A stretch of DNA of 53,820 bases from an uncultured Halomicronema sp. (GCA_937899725.1 CALCCA010000149.1:1-53820); one strand, 5' to 3'; positions 42,801-52,102 are shown, counted from the first letter of the stretch. Program-made: numbers and translations. The notes: generated by a model from the letters alone, not told the origin.

Positions 42801-45465
42801 CCGTTGTCCCGATTACCCATCGCCGCCGCAACGTCTGCTTCCGCTTCAGGCTTTCACCAACAAACATAGCTTCCGGATCATTTAGCCAATTACGCTTACC
42901 CTCTTCTGCCGATGTCACCTGTTTTACCGTCGCCAAACGCGGATCTCTCGTCCAGAGGGTGTTATACCCCTCCTTCTCATCTTGCTCCCACACCGATAAC
43001 CACCGTTTCGCTGCCGCCGTCAACTGTCGCTGCAACACTACATCCACGGCAAGCTGTGGTGTCTCTTGCCATGCCCCCAAGAGCGGCTGATTTTCTGGCC
43101 GCAAGACATTCAACAGGTGCTCTCGATACGTCAGCTCTGAACGCACCTTTACTGTTTCGTTAAGCCAGCGATCAATCTTCTCCCAACCGCGCACCAGAAA
43201 ATCGTGGGCGGGTTCTACATATTCGCCTTCCGATGTGCGTCCCGAAATCACCAACCGCTGCTCAATCAGCCGCTGCAAAATATCGGCAACTCGCTCATTT
43301 GCTGCGGGATCTGCATACACCAGTTCCGTTCGCGGTACTTGACGCCGCGCCAGCTCTCCCCCTTCCAACGCCACCATCCGCAGCATGATGTTTCGCAGGG
43401 TGCGTTCTCCTGCCTTGCCCCACTTCTCAACAACATGCCTAAGTTCCGCATTCGCTCGGGTTCGCAGAGCCCCGCCAACCTGGCCTAATGCCTCATAATC
43501 TTCCTGAGTCAGCGCCCGATTGAGATCTCCCTGATGAAACCGCTCTACGCAACGAATGTACAGCTCGCTCAGCGTAAACGAGAGTAGCGGTAACGCCCCC
43601 GGCATTTGCACCACTTCGTTGATGAGCTCATCCACCAGGCTCGCTGGCTCAAAGTGCAACACCGCTTCATTGGCGGGGCCTTTGATGGCATCTCGCAGCT
43701 CATCTTGCGCCATCGGCGGCACCACCAGCCGAGGATACGTTTCCGCACAATCTTGCTGCAAATCTTTTTTAAATAGCGGCATGACCAGCGGCTCAAAATC
43801 CATGCGCACCGTCAGCACGCAATGTAGTTGATGGGGATGCGCAGCTAAGGCGTTTTGCACCGATTGGATAAAGCACTGCCGACGACTGTCTTGTTGGGTT
43901 TGGGTCACCAGCTCCTCGGCTTGGTCAATCACTAACAGCACTTGAGCCTCATGGTCATCCCTGAGCCACTGCTGCCATAACGACTGGATTAAGGCATTAT
44001 CCTGTTGCAGCCGGTCAGCTAGCGCGCACACCTGGTGCTCGACCTGTTGGGTGAGTTGCCGCAGTGCCTCTAAGTCAGACTCTGTAGAATCCGCTGACTG
44101 GGTTCGTAAGCGATCTTGTAGCGTCTTATCCCATTCCAGCGCCAAGAGCATTTGTGTCTTAGGCTGCGACGCTGAGGCCGCCCATGTTTGGATGAACGAG
44201 GCGGGCAAGTCCTGTTCTCTGCCTGCCACCACAGACTGGAATGCTGCCAGGGCCGCCAAGGCTTGATCACTCAAAGCCGTGTCTACGAGGGGAAACATCA
44301 CCTGGGCCAGCGCCAACAGCGGATCATTTCCCGGTCGCAAAATTGGCAGCACGTACCATTTTTCAGTGACCTGAGAACTCGTGTCAGCAAACTCGCGTCG
44401 CCGCCGCAAAAACTTGGCTTGACGCAGATAGGGTATTAGTCCCGCTTTCACTAAGCTAGATTTGCCCGTGCCCGAGGCTCCCACGACGACGGTTAGGGGA
44501 TGAGGTAAGACATAGTCGTGGTACAGCGTTTTGACCAGCTGATCTCGCCCAAAAAATAATGTGCCGTGGTGCTCGTCGTAGGACTGTAAGCCACGATAGG
44601 GATTGAGTTCAGGGCTAGGGGTGGGGGCCTGCTCAAGGTTATTCAGGTCAAAGTCACGGGATAGAAAGAAAAACTCGCCGCGATCATGCTTTGGCAAAGG
44701 CCATAATCCCGGCGTTTGCTGCTCATCAGAGTTGTCTTCTACCGCATCGCGCAGATAGAGATACAGCTCCGTGGCCGTAATCACCTCATCCCGAATCAAA
44801 TCTGCTTCGCCTGCCAAGGCCTCGAAAAGCGCTGAGGCAAAGGGCGAATGCTGGGGGCTCGTTTGGCCCAGGCTCCGGTTATCGCGCAGAATGTCCAGGG
44901 CTTTTTGGTCTTGAGAGGCGGAGGTTAATACTTGCCAGGCCGCTGAGTTCTGAAATCGCTCAAACCGCTGGCGATACATTTTCTCCGGTATGAGTAGATC
45001 GCGGGTGTTGGCCCACCGAAAGGCTCCGGCAAAGCAGCAATCCAAAATCAACAACAGATGCTGGCAAGGCAGGCTCGCTAGCGCCTCGTACAGTTCCTGC
45101 ATGGGTAAAAACGTGCTTTCATCCTCAGGCCGCGCATCTTGAGGAATGAGAAATCCTACCGGTCCCCCATAGGACTGTCCGTTCTGGGACTTCTGATTCG
45201 ATTCCTTAGCAATGCCATGACCGGCAAAATAAATCAGGAGGCGATCGTGGTCTGTAATTTGCTGCGACAGATTCTTTAGGTGCGATCGCAGGTTTTGCAA
45301 GCTAGCGTCTGCATCGAGATACGTCTCAACCGTATACCCGTGCTCGCGCTGCAACACGTCAGCCAGGTTTTGGGCATCAGCGACCGCCGTTTGTAACGTG
45401 GCAATGCCATGACGGTAACTGTTGATGCCAATCGAGATCGCGATGCTGCGCTCAAATTTGTCCAT
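39868..45465 (-). CDS. Caspase-STAND NTPase-18xWD40 sensor protein
   Basis: 1865 residues, first gene of the four-gene run. Caspase domain: SIGINSYRHG, His83 in YFAGHG, Cys144 in ILDCCFAG. STAND NTPase from about 295 (NPYRGLQSYDEHHG) with Walker A GASGTGKSS near 330-338 and Walker B VLLVIDQAEEL near 510. One transmembrane helix near 890 (WVIGTTGVVGAIVLVAGVAI). Then 18 regular WD40 repeats by my count (core FSPDGQYLASG...KLWQ), enough for two to three propellers, and a short C-terminal helical tail. It is a more distant relative of the genes at 17134-23819 and 26610-31871, whose propeller regions are far less regular. Likely the trigger sensor of the operon. Ends 71 bp before the muramidase gene. 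Confidence 0.92.
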   Translation of the reverse strand: MDKFERSIAISIGINSYRHGIATLQTAVADAQNLADVLQREHGYTVETYLDADASLQNLRSHLKNLSQQITDHDRLLIYFAGHGIAKESNQKSQNGQSYGGPVGFLIPQDARPEDESTFLPMQELYEALASLPCQHLLLILDCCFAGAFRWANTRDLLIPEKMYRQRFERFQNSAAWQVLTSASQDQKALDILRDNRSLGQTSPQHSPFASALFEALAGEADLIRDEVITATELYLYLRDAVEDNSDEQQTPGLWPLPKHDRGEFFFLSRDFDLNNLEQAPTPSPELNPYRGLQSYDEHHGTLFFGRDQLVKTLYHDYVLPHPLTVVVGASGTGKSSLVKAGLIPYLRQAKFLRRRREFADTSSQVTEKWYVLPILRPGNDPLLALAQVMFPLVDTALSDQALAALAAFQSVVAGREQDLPASFIQTWAASASQPKTQMLLALEWDKTLQDRLRTQSADSTESDLEALRQLTQQVEHQVCALADRLQQDNALIQSLWQQWLRDDHEAQVLLVIDQAEELVTQTQQDSRRQCFIQSVQNALAAHPHQLHCVLTVRMDFEPLVMPLFKKDLQQDCAETYPRLVVPPMAQDELRDAIKGPANEAVLHFEPASLVDELINEVVQMPGALPLLSFTLSELYIRCVERFHQGDLNRALTQEDYEALGQVGGALRTRANAELRHVVEKWGKAGERTLRNIMLRMVALEGGELARRQVPRTELVYADPAANERVADILQRLIEQRLVISGRTSEGEYVEPAHDFLVRGWEKIDRWLNETVKVRSELTYREHLLNVLRPENQPLLGAWQETPQLAVDVVLQRQLTAAAKRWLSVWEQDEKEGYNTLWTRDPRLATVKQVTSAEEGKRNWLNDPEAMFVGESLKRKQTLRRRWVIGTTGVVGAIVLVAGVAISQRHQAVLQSRKAQRQTVRALNQAATAQLESEAYFDALLEATRAGSLIQQNTHLSHNSDLVSQTWSKLHSAGEYLKVFYQFSGVTFDFSPNEQYFASGSEDGKVKLWHMDGTLMSLNNSVHTGGVTTVHFSPDGQHLISGGMNGEIKFWQINASNTNQVSIKDEDMHKDQVDVVSFSPDGQHFASWSRDNKIKLWEINSSGVDLVSLDDRIPEGADLSANIRQLEFSPDGQYLAFVSGIGNFHLWQMEERNWTYASPSISLPRGSVSTVAFGPDSRYLAMGDTDGQLSLWQVSNPNWISVPLGNSRHEDDIATIQFSPNGQYLASSTKSVVKQWQLEKPDITLIDDSVDSGSFGAAKLRFSPDSQYLAIGTKNSRIKLWKMSKTQANPIDLPAENNFAILTLEFSPDSQYLASGSYGGKVNLWKLQDQNQRWIRMNSKREERPVVRLKFSADSKYLASLVNDNEIKLQDADNEIKLWRIDGTPFSLTNDMHGDEVTALAFSSDNKYVTSGGKDGRIKLWQVNGNTVELENGVHQSKVIDLQFSPSSQYLVSGGQDGQVKLWQINSGLATPVSLDDNLHELKNRHSQQDQVTTLRFSPDSKYLASRGRDGQFKFWQINGTTAIVPDIPYIDKSGVSAFEYSSDGKHIALGRDGQIQLWQIGSNWVDSINIRDTLIHFLKFSPDGQYLAAGGLIGEIRKDADGKVKLWQLGKNSAELPDLFNSNGNSYIDSLEFSPNSQYIASSIVQFSESPMSVQVKLWKTNGTPVPLEDATHLIGITELRFSPDDKYFISFGKDRKIKLWDMHGAKVDLPNSLGYVDGLEFSPNGKYIAFGHSNRVELWQINEAETKQPISLHNAEIASNMIEFSPDGKYLVSGGRDGQVKLLPFDLAYLMQRSCNWLQFYINANSHDEKSKEEIKELCPNSSTAKTAIQEFRTMLPVAVNSLLLTSYYLASNINRQAKLQSD

Positions 45466-45930
45466 CCCTTGCTCACAAATCTGTTTACGCTCTCAAACCC
45501 CCAGAAGAGTAACCATATAAATTTATCTATGGTTGTACCAAATCTAAAGCGATTCTTTTGAAAGAAAATTTCTCCTCAATATTTCTTGATGCTTTTCTAA
45601 GGCGATGGACAGAAGTTCATGTCAACTCATAGAAAGAAATCAGCCAAATCGTTTAGCCTCTGAATCTAGCCAGCATCAAGCTTTTATTGATGTTCAAATA
45701 CTTGTTTGGATAATCGGCTTTCCTCTCTTTGACTACTCGGCCGAATTCTCCTTTTAGGGATGTTTGATGTAGTGATTCCAACTAAGAATGAGAAACTGAG
45801 TATCCTAAAAGCCTTGTATTGCAGTCAATTCAGTTCTCAAATTCATCTGGGATCACCATAAATCGCGAGACTGATAAAAGAGCGCCCTGGACATAGACTG
45901 AACATATCCACTGTCAGCGCCCCAGAAAGC
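45466..45930. other. Intergenic region upstream of the caspase operon
   Basis: About 465 bp of AT-rich DNA with no plausible gene in either strand. It should contain the promoter of the leftward caspase operon; the inverted repeat at 45511-45534 is the one structured element I see. The right part runs into a degraded IS5-type element. Confidence 0.5.
45511..45534 (-). promoter_or_regulatory. Inverted repeat, candidate operator of the caspase operon
   Basis: Perfect 7-bp arms AACCATA and TATGGTT separated by 10 bp, 46-69 bases upstream of the caspase ATG. A second small palindrome, TGGT-TGT-ACCA, overlaps the right arm. Size and position suit a dimeric repressor or activator. No regulator gene adjoins it. 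Confidence 0.35.
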
Positions 45931-46788
45931 ATGAGCAAAGTGGATCCGAGTGACGTCACACCCATTAGCATGGTTAGCATCGCATCTACCCAGCAATAAG
46001 TCGTTAGGTCGTCCCCGCACCAACACCTTGTGGGCAATTCTCAACGCCATCTTCTGTACCCTCTGCGAAGGCTGCATTTGGCAAGGCTTGCCTGGTGACT
46101 TTCCCCCGTGGCAAACGGTCTACATTGACTTCCGGCGCTGGAAACAGAAGGGCACGCTCTTGTCGATTCACGACGAACTCTACTTCCCGAGCCGCTTGGT
46201 GGAAGGGCGTGGTCATAGCCTCTCAGAGATGATTATCGATAGTCAAAGCGTCAAAACTGCCACCATGATTGCCGACGCCGTTGGCGATGACGGAGCCAAA
46301 AAGTTCAAAGGTAGCAAACGGCATCTGAGCATTGACACTTTAGGTCTCGTGTTGCGCGTCCTGGTGACGGCAACCGATGTACCCGAACGGACAGGGGACA
46401 AGCGCGTTCTCAAGTAAGTCAAGCAGATGAGACAAACCGTACAGCGCGTGCACACAGTTTGGGTAGATGGCAGCTCCGATGATCAGCCCTTTTATCAGTG
46501 GGCCATCGAGACGCTGCGTTGGATGATTTGGGTCATCCTCCGCCCTGAAGCGGCTCAGGGCTCTGTCTTATCAACACTTGAGCGTAGATGGCAGCTCCGA
46601 TGATCAGCCCTTTTATCAGTGGGCCATCGAGACGCTGCGTTGGATGATTTGGGTCATCCTCCGCCCTGAAGCGGCTCAGGGCTCTGTCTTATCAACACTT
46701 GAGCAAAGATTACAAAGTCTTGCCCGAAACTAGTGAAGCATTCATTTACCTCGCGATGCACCGCATCATGCTCCGGCGCTTGGCCTAA
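45931..46788 (+). pseudogene. IS5-family transposase, degraded
   Basis: Begins ATG AGC AAA (MSKVDPSDVT), shifts frame near 45960, then reads GRPRTNTLWAILNAIFCTLCEGC, LPGDFPPWQTVY, IIDSQSVKTA (first catalytic Asp) and KRHLSIDTLGL. Further shifts and a perfect 121-bp tandem duplication follow. The end (DYKVLPETSEAFIYLAM.RIMLRRLA, stop at 46786-46788) is recognisable, but the segment expected before it, with the catalytic Glu, is deleted. Non-functional. Confidence 0.8.
46463..46704. repeat. Perfect 121-bp tandem duplication
   Basis: 46463-46583 and 46584-46704 are identical, beginning GTAGATGGCAGCTCC and ending ACACTTGAGC. The unit is inside the IS5-type pseudogene, and its length (not a multiple of three) adds a frameshift. 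Two identical adjacent copies imply a recent event or an assembly artefact. Confidence 0.9.
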
Positions 46789-46839
46789 TTGGACACTTCT
46801 GATGAATTCTCAAACATCTTCTAAGCTCGACTTTATCCA

Positions 46840-48188
46840 CTAGGCGGCATAGCAAAGCAAGTCAGACCAGGTGTTAAAGAGGGCACGCGGGACTCTAAGC
46901 ATGTCTATATCTGGGCCTGACATCTGAAAAGTCTGCAGTTGCCAAAGCTGTTGCCTGACAAGAGCTAGAGCATCCGCAAAGGTTGGCAGCGATTTTTCGT
47001 ACCGAGTTGCCTTGAGCCGAGGCATACTGCCACAACATGTGTCGTGTTGGTGGGCAAGAATGGTCACGAGCGAAAAGAGTGCTAACAGGGCAGGCGTTGT
47101 CCTCAAAATAGCTTTGGATGACCACTGGCGTTGGGTTTCAACTCCTAGATGAGCGCGCACCTCCTCGAAGGTAACTTCCACCGGCCAGCGCTGCCGGAAC
47201 CATTGCAAGATATCTTTTGGTGCGGCCATTGTGTCAGTGCATAGAAGTGCTTGAGGGGCGAACTTGCCTTCTGGGTCAACGATCAGTACCCATCGAATGG
47301 GGACCGCAGGCATCCCAGTTTTGTACCAGACGGCCGTCGCTGAGGCGATTTTGAGGGTGTAGTCTCCCTGGCCGAATCATGCACGACCACCACTTGCCAA
47401 GCAGTATCGGGATTGTCCACTCGCGTTTTCAGGGCTGACAGGCGTTGCCCCACCTTACGAGGACGTCCCATCTGTCTGGGTTGCCGAGGGGGAGTCGGTT
47501 CATAGAGCTGTGCATCGAGCCGCAAGCGAGTCACCACATATACTGGAGTACTCATCTGCACCAGTGCCCACAGCAGTTCCAAAGCGGCAAAGCTGCTATC
47601 GGCAACAACAATCGCTCTATTCGGGAGCCATCGCCGCACCTGGTGGAGCATTTGCCTGGCCCAATCCGTCAGACGCTTATGACGTTTACCCTGTGCTTGA
47701 TGGTAGCGTTCAGATGGTGCTAGAGCCGTCAAAAATGGTAATGTCCAGGTGCGCTCTGCCCAAGGGAGCGGTACCAGCAGCATCAGGCTAAGCCCTCTCA
47801 GTCCACTGACTTTGACAAAGTGGCTATCGCTGGAGCGCACTGGGTCACGGTAGATTCCCCTCGCCTCAATTTGCTCTCCCCAACGCCGTTCGATAGGGTC
47901 GTCCAGTCCCATCACTAGAGAACCAACAGGGACAAACACCGCAATCAGATGACGCAGCAGAATGAAGCTCGCTTTGCGGCTAGACCACACCGCTCGGTTG
48001 AGGAAACGATGGTAGTTCTGGTAGTTGGATCGCTCGGCCAGTCCCATCACCCGCAACACCGCGCTCACGGTGCGTTTTCCTGGTGCTAGAATTGCGCCTT
48101 CCACTAGGACAACTGCAGCTCGCCATACCGATGCCGAAAATAGCGGGCGGAACAACAGCATCAATTTCGTCAAGTCCATTGGTGGCAA
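46840..48188 (-). pseudogene. IS701/IS4-type DDE transposase with one frameshift
   Basis: Two frames make up one transposase. 47283-48188 encodes the N-terminal part (MDLTKLMLLFRPLF, LDDPIERRWGEQIEARGIYRDPVRSS, LRGLSLMLLVPLPWA, VVADSSFAALELL). 46840-47313 encodes the rest (AVPIRWVLIVDPEG, WFRQRWPVEVTFEEVRAHLGVETQRQW with the catalytic Glu, LFSLVTILAHQ). Near 47367 the frame slips by one base: restoring it gives GQGDYTLKIASATAVWYKTG, as expected for the family. I see no slippery heptamer, so this is probably a mutation. The start is probably the ATG at 48179. Confidence 0.82.
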
Positions 48189-48840
48189 GCAACAGCATCT
48201 TACTCATTGTCTCTACCACGGCCCTTGCAGCTCAAATGGATAAAGTTGAGCTAAGAACTTTATGGTCGAGAGAAAAGACAGCTATTTCCTTAAAAACTTC
48301 ATTATGGATATTTGAAAAAGACAACTAATTACTTAACTCTCAAGAAAGGCTGAAATCAAAACAATCTGCTTCCAAGCCCCTGACAACAGAGATTTCAGCC
48401 ACTCTAGAAAATAGACATTAATTCCTTAGAATGGTCATTTATTTTCTGAATGTACATCGGCCCAAGAATTGATTGATTTTCTTAATTCCGATTAAGTCTA
48501 TTGTTACTTAGTCGTTGGAAACTAGGTTGGTCTGAGTTACGGGCCAACGAGACGCAGCAGCGGCACAGCAGTGGTGCGATCGCATCCACGGACACTGCGA
48601 ACTGTTGATAGGATAATAGTCTTGAACACCGGCGAAGCTGCTGAGCTTTCCGCATACCTATCTTCTTGACTGATTTTTTTGAACTCAGGCGGCGTTGAAG
48701 GAATTCGTCGGTCTGGACATCTGTTGATTCAGATTGACCCGCTCAAGGTTCCGTGGCTGGGCCAGATCTATCAGTGCCTGTAGTCTTTCGACTCGATATT
48801 GTTCTAACGAGTCTTCGTAATGGAGAGTTCTTGATGTTCT

Positions 48841-48906
48841 GCTTCGAGGCTGCGCAAACGCGCCTTGATTGAAACCATTAATGACCAACTAAAACATATA
48901 GCAGAA
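48841..48906 (+). pseudogene. IS982-type transposase, C-terminal scrap
   Basis: Reads ASRLRKRALIETINDQLKHI. The core RKRxxIETINDQLK is a hallmark of IS982-family transposases. Only about 22 codons remain. Immediately downstream the heptamer AGTCGGA recurs three times between 48906 and 48935, a type of short repeat common in cyanobacterial intergenic DNA. Confidence 0.6.
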
Positions 48907-49039
48907 GTCGGAATGCAGAAGTCGGAAGTCGGAGTTAAAAGGCTCGTCAGATGGTGATTTCAGCTATCTAGAGTGACCGGATCAAATTGCGGCTTGCTAT
49001 ATCTGTCAGATTGAGCATTCGCGACATTGCAATCCCTTT

Positions 49040-49141
49040 AACTTTCTGGTGGTCTGGGTGGCCTACACCGATCAAGAGAAGAAACCCGCGTTAGAGCTTG
49101 AGGGCAAAGGGCTAACTGCTCTCCCTGAGGCTATCTTTTAG
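49040..49141 (+). pseudogene. Fragment of a leucine-rich-repeat-like protein
   Basis: A 33-codon frame ends LELEGKGLTALPEAIF and stop. The pattern LxLxGxGLTALPEAI is that of a leucine-rich repeat. No start and no continuation, so at most a remnant. Confidence 0.3.
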
Positions 49142-49156
49142 GCTGTTGAACTGACG

Positions 49157-50437
49157 TCAAACGGAATTCGGCTTAGCTAGCTGTAAAAGTACCTGCAAAA
49201 GCACATTGCTACCGTTGGCGAGGTCTTCAGGAGCAGTATATTCTTTGATGTTGTGACTGAGGCCGTTAACACTGGGGACAAAAATCATGGCAGTCGGGGC
49301 GATCGCCGCAATCATGCCAGCATCATGCCCCGCGCCGCTAGGCAGCCGTTTGGCAGAATAGCCTAGCACTTGCGCCGTTTGCACTACCTGCTCTACCATC
49401 ACTGGGTCAAAGGTGACGGGCTCAAAGCGAGCCAGAGAGCGACTCGTGACGTTTAGGCCTGCTTTCTGAGCGATTGCCTCAATCTGTTCTGCCAGTTGAG
49501 CTTCGGCCTGCCTCAACAGGGCCGCATCGGTATTGCGCAAATCGACGGTCATGCGAGCTTCTTTGGCAATCACATTGACCAAGCCGGGTTTTAGCTGCAT
49601 GGCCCCGACTGTCGCGACCTGATTGCCGCCCATAGACAGCGCCAATTCGCGGGCGGCAACTGCGATCGCGCTGGCTCCATAACCCGCATCGTGACGCAGG
49701 GACATCGGCGTGGTGCCCGCATGGTTAGAAACGCCGGTGACCGTCAATTCCTGCCAAGACATGCCCTGCACCCCCGTGACGGCCCCAATTTGCACCCCTG
49801 CCTGTTCCAGTACTGGTCCCTGTTCCACATGGAATTCTACAAAGGCTTTGACTGGCTGGCTACCGCAGGGCACCATGCCGGCATAGCCAATGCGGGTCAG
49901 CTCTGCAGCCACTGTGGTGCCATCAATTCCGACTTCGGCCAGGGCCGCATCGCTAGACAGGCCCCCACTAAACGCCCAACTGCCCATCATGTCAGGATGG
50001 AACCGCGCGCCTTCTTCGTTGGTAAAAAAGGCCACTGCCAGGGGATGCTGGGTTTGGATGTGGTGCTCATTCAACGTGGCAATGATTTCGAGTCCGGCTA
50101 GCACCCCCAAGTTGCCGTCATACCGGCCCCCGGTGGCGACCGTATCGATATGGGAGCCCGTCATCACTGGCGCTCCTGCGACTAAACCGGCGCGAGTCCC
50201 CACGACGTTGCCCAACTGGTCAATCGTGATGGTGAGTCCGAGTTCCTGCATCCAGCTCACCACCAAGTCGCGACCCGCTTTGTCCTCATCGGTGAGCGCG
50301 AGCCGACACACCCCACCGCCGGCAATCGCGCCAATTTGGGCGAGCTGGTCGATTCGATGCAGCAGGCGATCGCAGTTGATTTGCAGATCGGCCAACGGCG
50401 TCGTTAAGGAAGCGGGGGAAGCAGACTGGGTCATCAC
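49157..50437 (-). CDS. M20 amidohydrolase (N-carbamoyl-L-amino-acid hydrolase / allantoate amidohydrolase type)
   Basis: 426 residues of the M20/HyuC-AllC family: cytosolic, two-metal enzymes that split ureido compounds such as N-carbamoyl amino acids, allantoate or ureidoglycine. Metal and catalytic motifs: TGSHIDTV with His96, GGRYDGNLG with Asp107, TNEEGARF with Glu142, FVEFHVEQGP, and the dimerisation-domain motif SNHAGTTPMSLRHDA. Later blocks MTVDLRNTD and SGAGHDA also fit. The exact substrate cannot be told. It is one of two tandem paralogues on the minus strand; the other starts at 51958. Met2 is an alternative start. Confidence 0.88.
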   Translation of the reverse strand: MMTQSASPASLTTPLADLQINCDRLLHRIDQLAQIGAIAGGGVCRLALTDEDKAGRDLVVSWMQELGLTITIDQLGNVVGTRAGLVAGAPVMTGSHIDTVATGGRYDGNLGVLAGLEIIATLNEHHIQTQHPLAVAFFTNEEGARFHPDMMGSWAFSGGLSSDAALAEVGIDGTTVAAELTRIGYAGMVPCGSQPVKAFVEFHVEQGPVLEQAGVQIGAVTGVQGMSWQELTVTGVSNHAGTTPMSLRHDAGYGASAIAVAARELALSMGGNQVATVGAMQLKPGLVNVIAKEARMTVDLRNTDAALLRQAEAQLAEQIEAIAQKAGLNVTSRSLARFEPVTFDPVMVEQVVQTAQVLGYSAKRLPSGAGHDAGMIAAIAPTAMIFVPSVNGLSHNIKEYTAPEDLANGSNVLLQVLLQLAKPNSV

Positions 50438-50719
50438 TTGGCCTCAGAAGTGTTATGCCGCGTGAGTCACTAATGCTTGCTGTCAGAGGGGCGTTGATCA
50501 ATGATGCTGACTGCACCGCAGCGCTTTGAGAATAACGTGATAGTGAAGAGAAAGTAGACACTTATAACACCATGAATGCCTTTGCCCCTGACTGTGAGGC
50601 GATCGCCCAGGCTCACCCCACCATTGATGCGTTTTTTCTGAATACCTTAGAACCGATGCACAAGCCTGCTCCAGTCCCCTCATTAATTCGATTCATCCCC
50701 AAAATCAGCAACGCCTCCA
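50438..50719. other. Gap between the two M20 genes, possible gene remnant
   Basis: 282 bp between the paralogues. On the plus strand a frame from ATG 50572 opens MNAFAPDCEAIAQAHPTIDA and stays protein-like for about 35 codons, then runs into antisense of the M20 gene. It may be the N terminus of a lost gene. Otherwise nothing is seen. Confidence 0.3.
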
Positions 50720-51958
50720 TTAGAGTTGGTCGTCTAGCCGCAACAGTGTGCGCAGCAGCACATCAGCCCCCTGGGCACACTGCTCCGGAGACGTGTATTC
50801 ATCTTCGGCATGGCTCACACCGGCCTGGCTAGGCACAAAGATCATGCCCATTGCCGTAAAGCGACCAATTTCTTGGGCATCGTGAATGGCCCGACTGGGC
50901 ATGGAGTAGTGGGTAAGTTGGAGGTCTGCACACACAGTCGAGATCGCGGCTTGTACGACTGGACTCGCGAGGGTGGGCTCGACAAAGTGCTGGGGCTGTA
51001 GCTCGATTTGGGTACCGGTGCTGGCGGCGATCGCTTGAATGCGCTGTTTCAACACATCTATCATTTGGCCCAAGGTTTCTAGGGATAAATCTCGCATGTC
51101 GATGGTGAGTTCCACTCGACCAGGCACGATGTTGGGGGCGTTGGGCGTGACATTTAACAGACCCACAGTGGCTACCTGATCACCGGGAATATCCACTGCC
51201 ACATCGTGAACGGCAGCCACCAGGAGCGAGGCGGCGTAGAGGGCATCTTTGCGCAGGGGCATGGGGGTCGTGCCCGCGTGGTTGGGGCGTCCGGTAATGG
51301 CAACCTGAAAGCGCTGCAGACTGACAATGCCTTGCACGACACCGATTTGACACTGTTTCGATTCCAGCACGCTCCCTTGCTCGACATGGAGTTCTAAATA
51401 CGCGGCGATGTCTTGGTCGGTACGTTGGGCGGTCGTCAGAGCATCCCAATCGCCCCTAATGCGTTGCAAGCAGGGTTGAATGGCCTCCCCGTCTAAGCGG
51501 CGAAAGTGCTCTGGGTCGGTGAGCTTAGCTGTTCCAGCTATGGCTTTGCTGCCGATCATTTCGCCCTCTTCATCGGTGAACACAATCACCTCGATGGGAT
51601 GGCGGAGCCGTTGTCCAGATTCGTTGAGGGTGGCCACTACTTCAATGCCCGCGAGGACGCCCAACGCGCCGTCGTAGCGTCCCCCAGCGGGTACGGTATC
51701 GATGTGGGAACCGGTCGCTAGGGCAGGTAACGCCTGGGTGCCGTCATAACGACCGATGATGTTGCCAGCGGCATCGATGTTCACAATCATCCCGGCTGTC
51801 TGCATAGACTCGATCACCCACTGTCGGGCCGCCAAGTCCTCAGCACTATAGGCGGTGCGCCGGACTCCGCCATCCGGGAGCTGGCCAATGGTGGCAAGAG
51901 CATCCAATCGCTGCTGGAGGCGATCGCGGTTAATTCGCAGTAAGGTTGTGGTTCCCAT
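50720..51958 (-). CDS. M20 amidohydrolase (paralogue of 49157-50437)
   Basis: 412 residues with the same layout: ATGSHIDTVP with His85, GGRYDGALG with Asp96, FTDEEGEMIG with Glu131, AYLELHVEQGS, and GRPNHAGTTPMPLRKDA in the dimerisation domain. Complete, with ATG at 51956-51958. Two diverged copies in tandem suggest related but distinct substrates, for example allantoate and a carbamoyl amino acid; this is inference. Its 5' end and upstream region are partly duplicated about 1 kb away (52895-53045). Confidence 0.88.
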   Translation of the reverse strand: MGTTTLLRINRDRLQQRLDALATIGQLPDGGVRRTAYSAEDLAARQWVIESMQTAGMIVNIDAAGNIIGRYDGTQALPALATGSHIDTVPAGGRYDGALGVLAGIEVVATLNESGQRLRHPIEVIVFTDEEGEMIGSKAIAGTAKLTDPEHFRRLDGEAIQPCLQRIRGDWDALTTAQRTDQDIAAYLELHVEQGSVLESKQCQIGVVQGIVSLQRFQVAITGRPNHAGTTPMPLRKDALYAASLLVAAVHDVAVDIPGDQVATVGLLNVTPNAPNIVPGRVELTIDMRDLSLETLGQMIDVLKQRIQAIAASTGTQIELQPQHFVEPTLASPVVQAAISTVCADLQLTHYSMPSRAIHDAQEIGRFTAMGMIFVPSQAGVSHAEDEYTSPEQCAQGADVLLRTLLRLDDQL

Positions 51959-52102
51959 CGGGCAAGGCCATTGAATCGATGGTTCTATCCTGGCCAGAAA
52001 GTTGATTGGGCAATGTTTTGCTAGTTACCAACTGCGTCAGAGGGATGAAATCGGGCGATCTTGAGCCAGTACGTCGGTGCACCGCTTTGTTGGCTGGTGA
52101 AG

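Larger units (their letters stand above)
48189..49156. other. Gene-poor stretch with IS and gene remnants
   Basis: Nearly 970 bp without an intact gene. The only recognisable pieces are an IS982 end (48841-48906), short AGTCGGA repeats just after it, and a 33-codon fragment at 49040-49141. The remainder, including a run of AT-rich sequence at 48240-48520, shows nothing I can interpret. Confidence 0.6.

Noticed and set aside
48685-48888. 67-codon minus-strand frame in the IS graveyard
   Set aside because: It overlaps the IS982 scrap on the other strand and has no ribosome site or recognisable motif.
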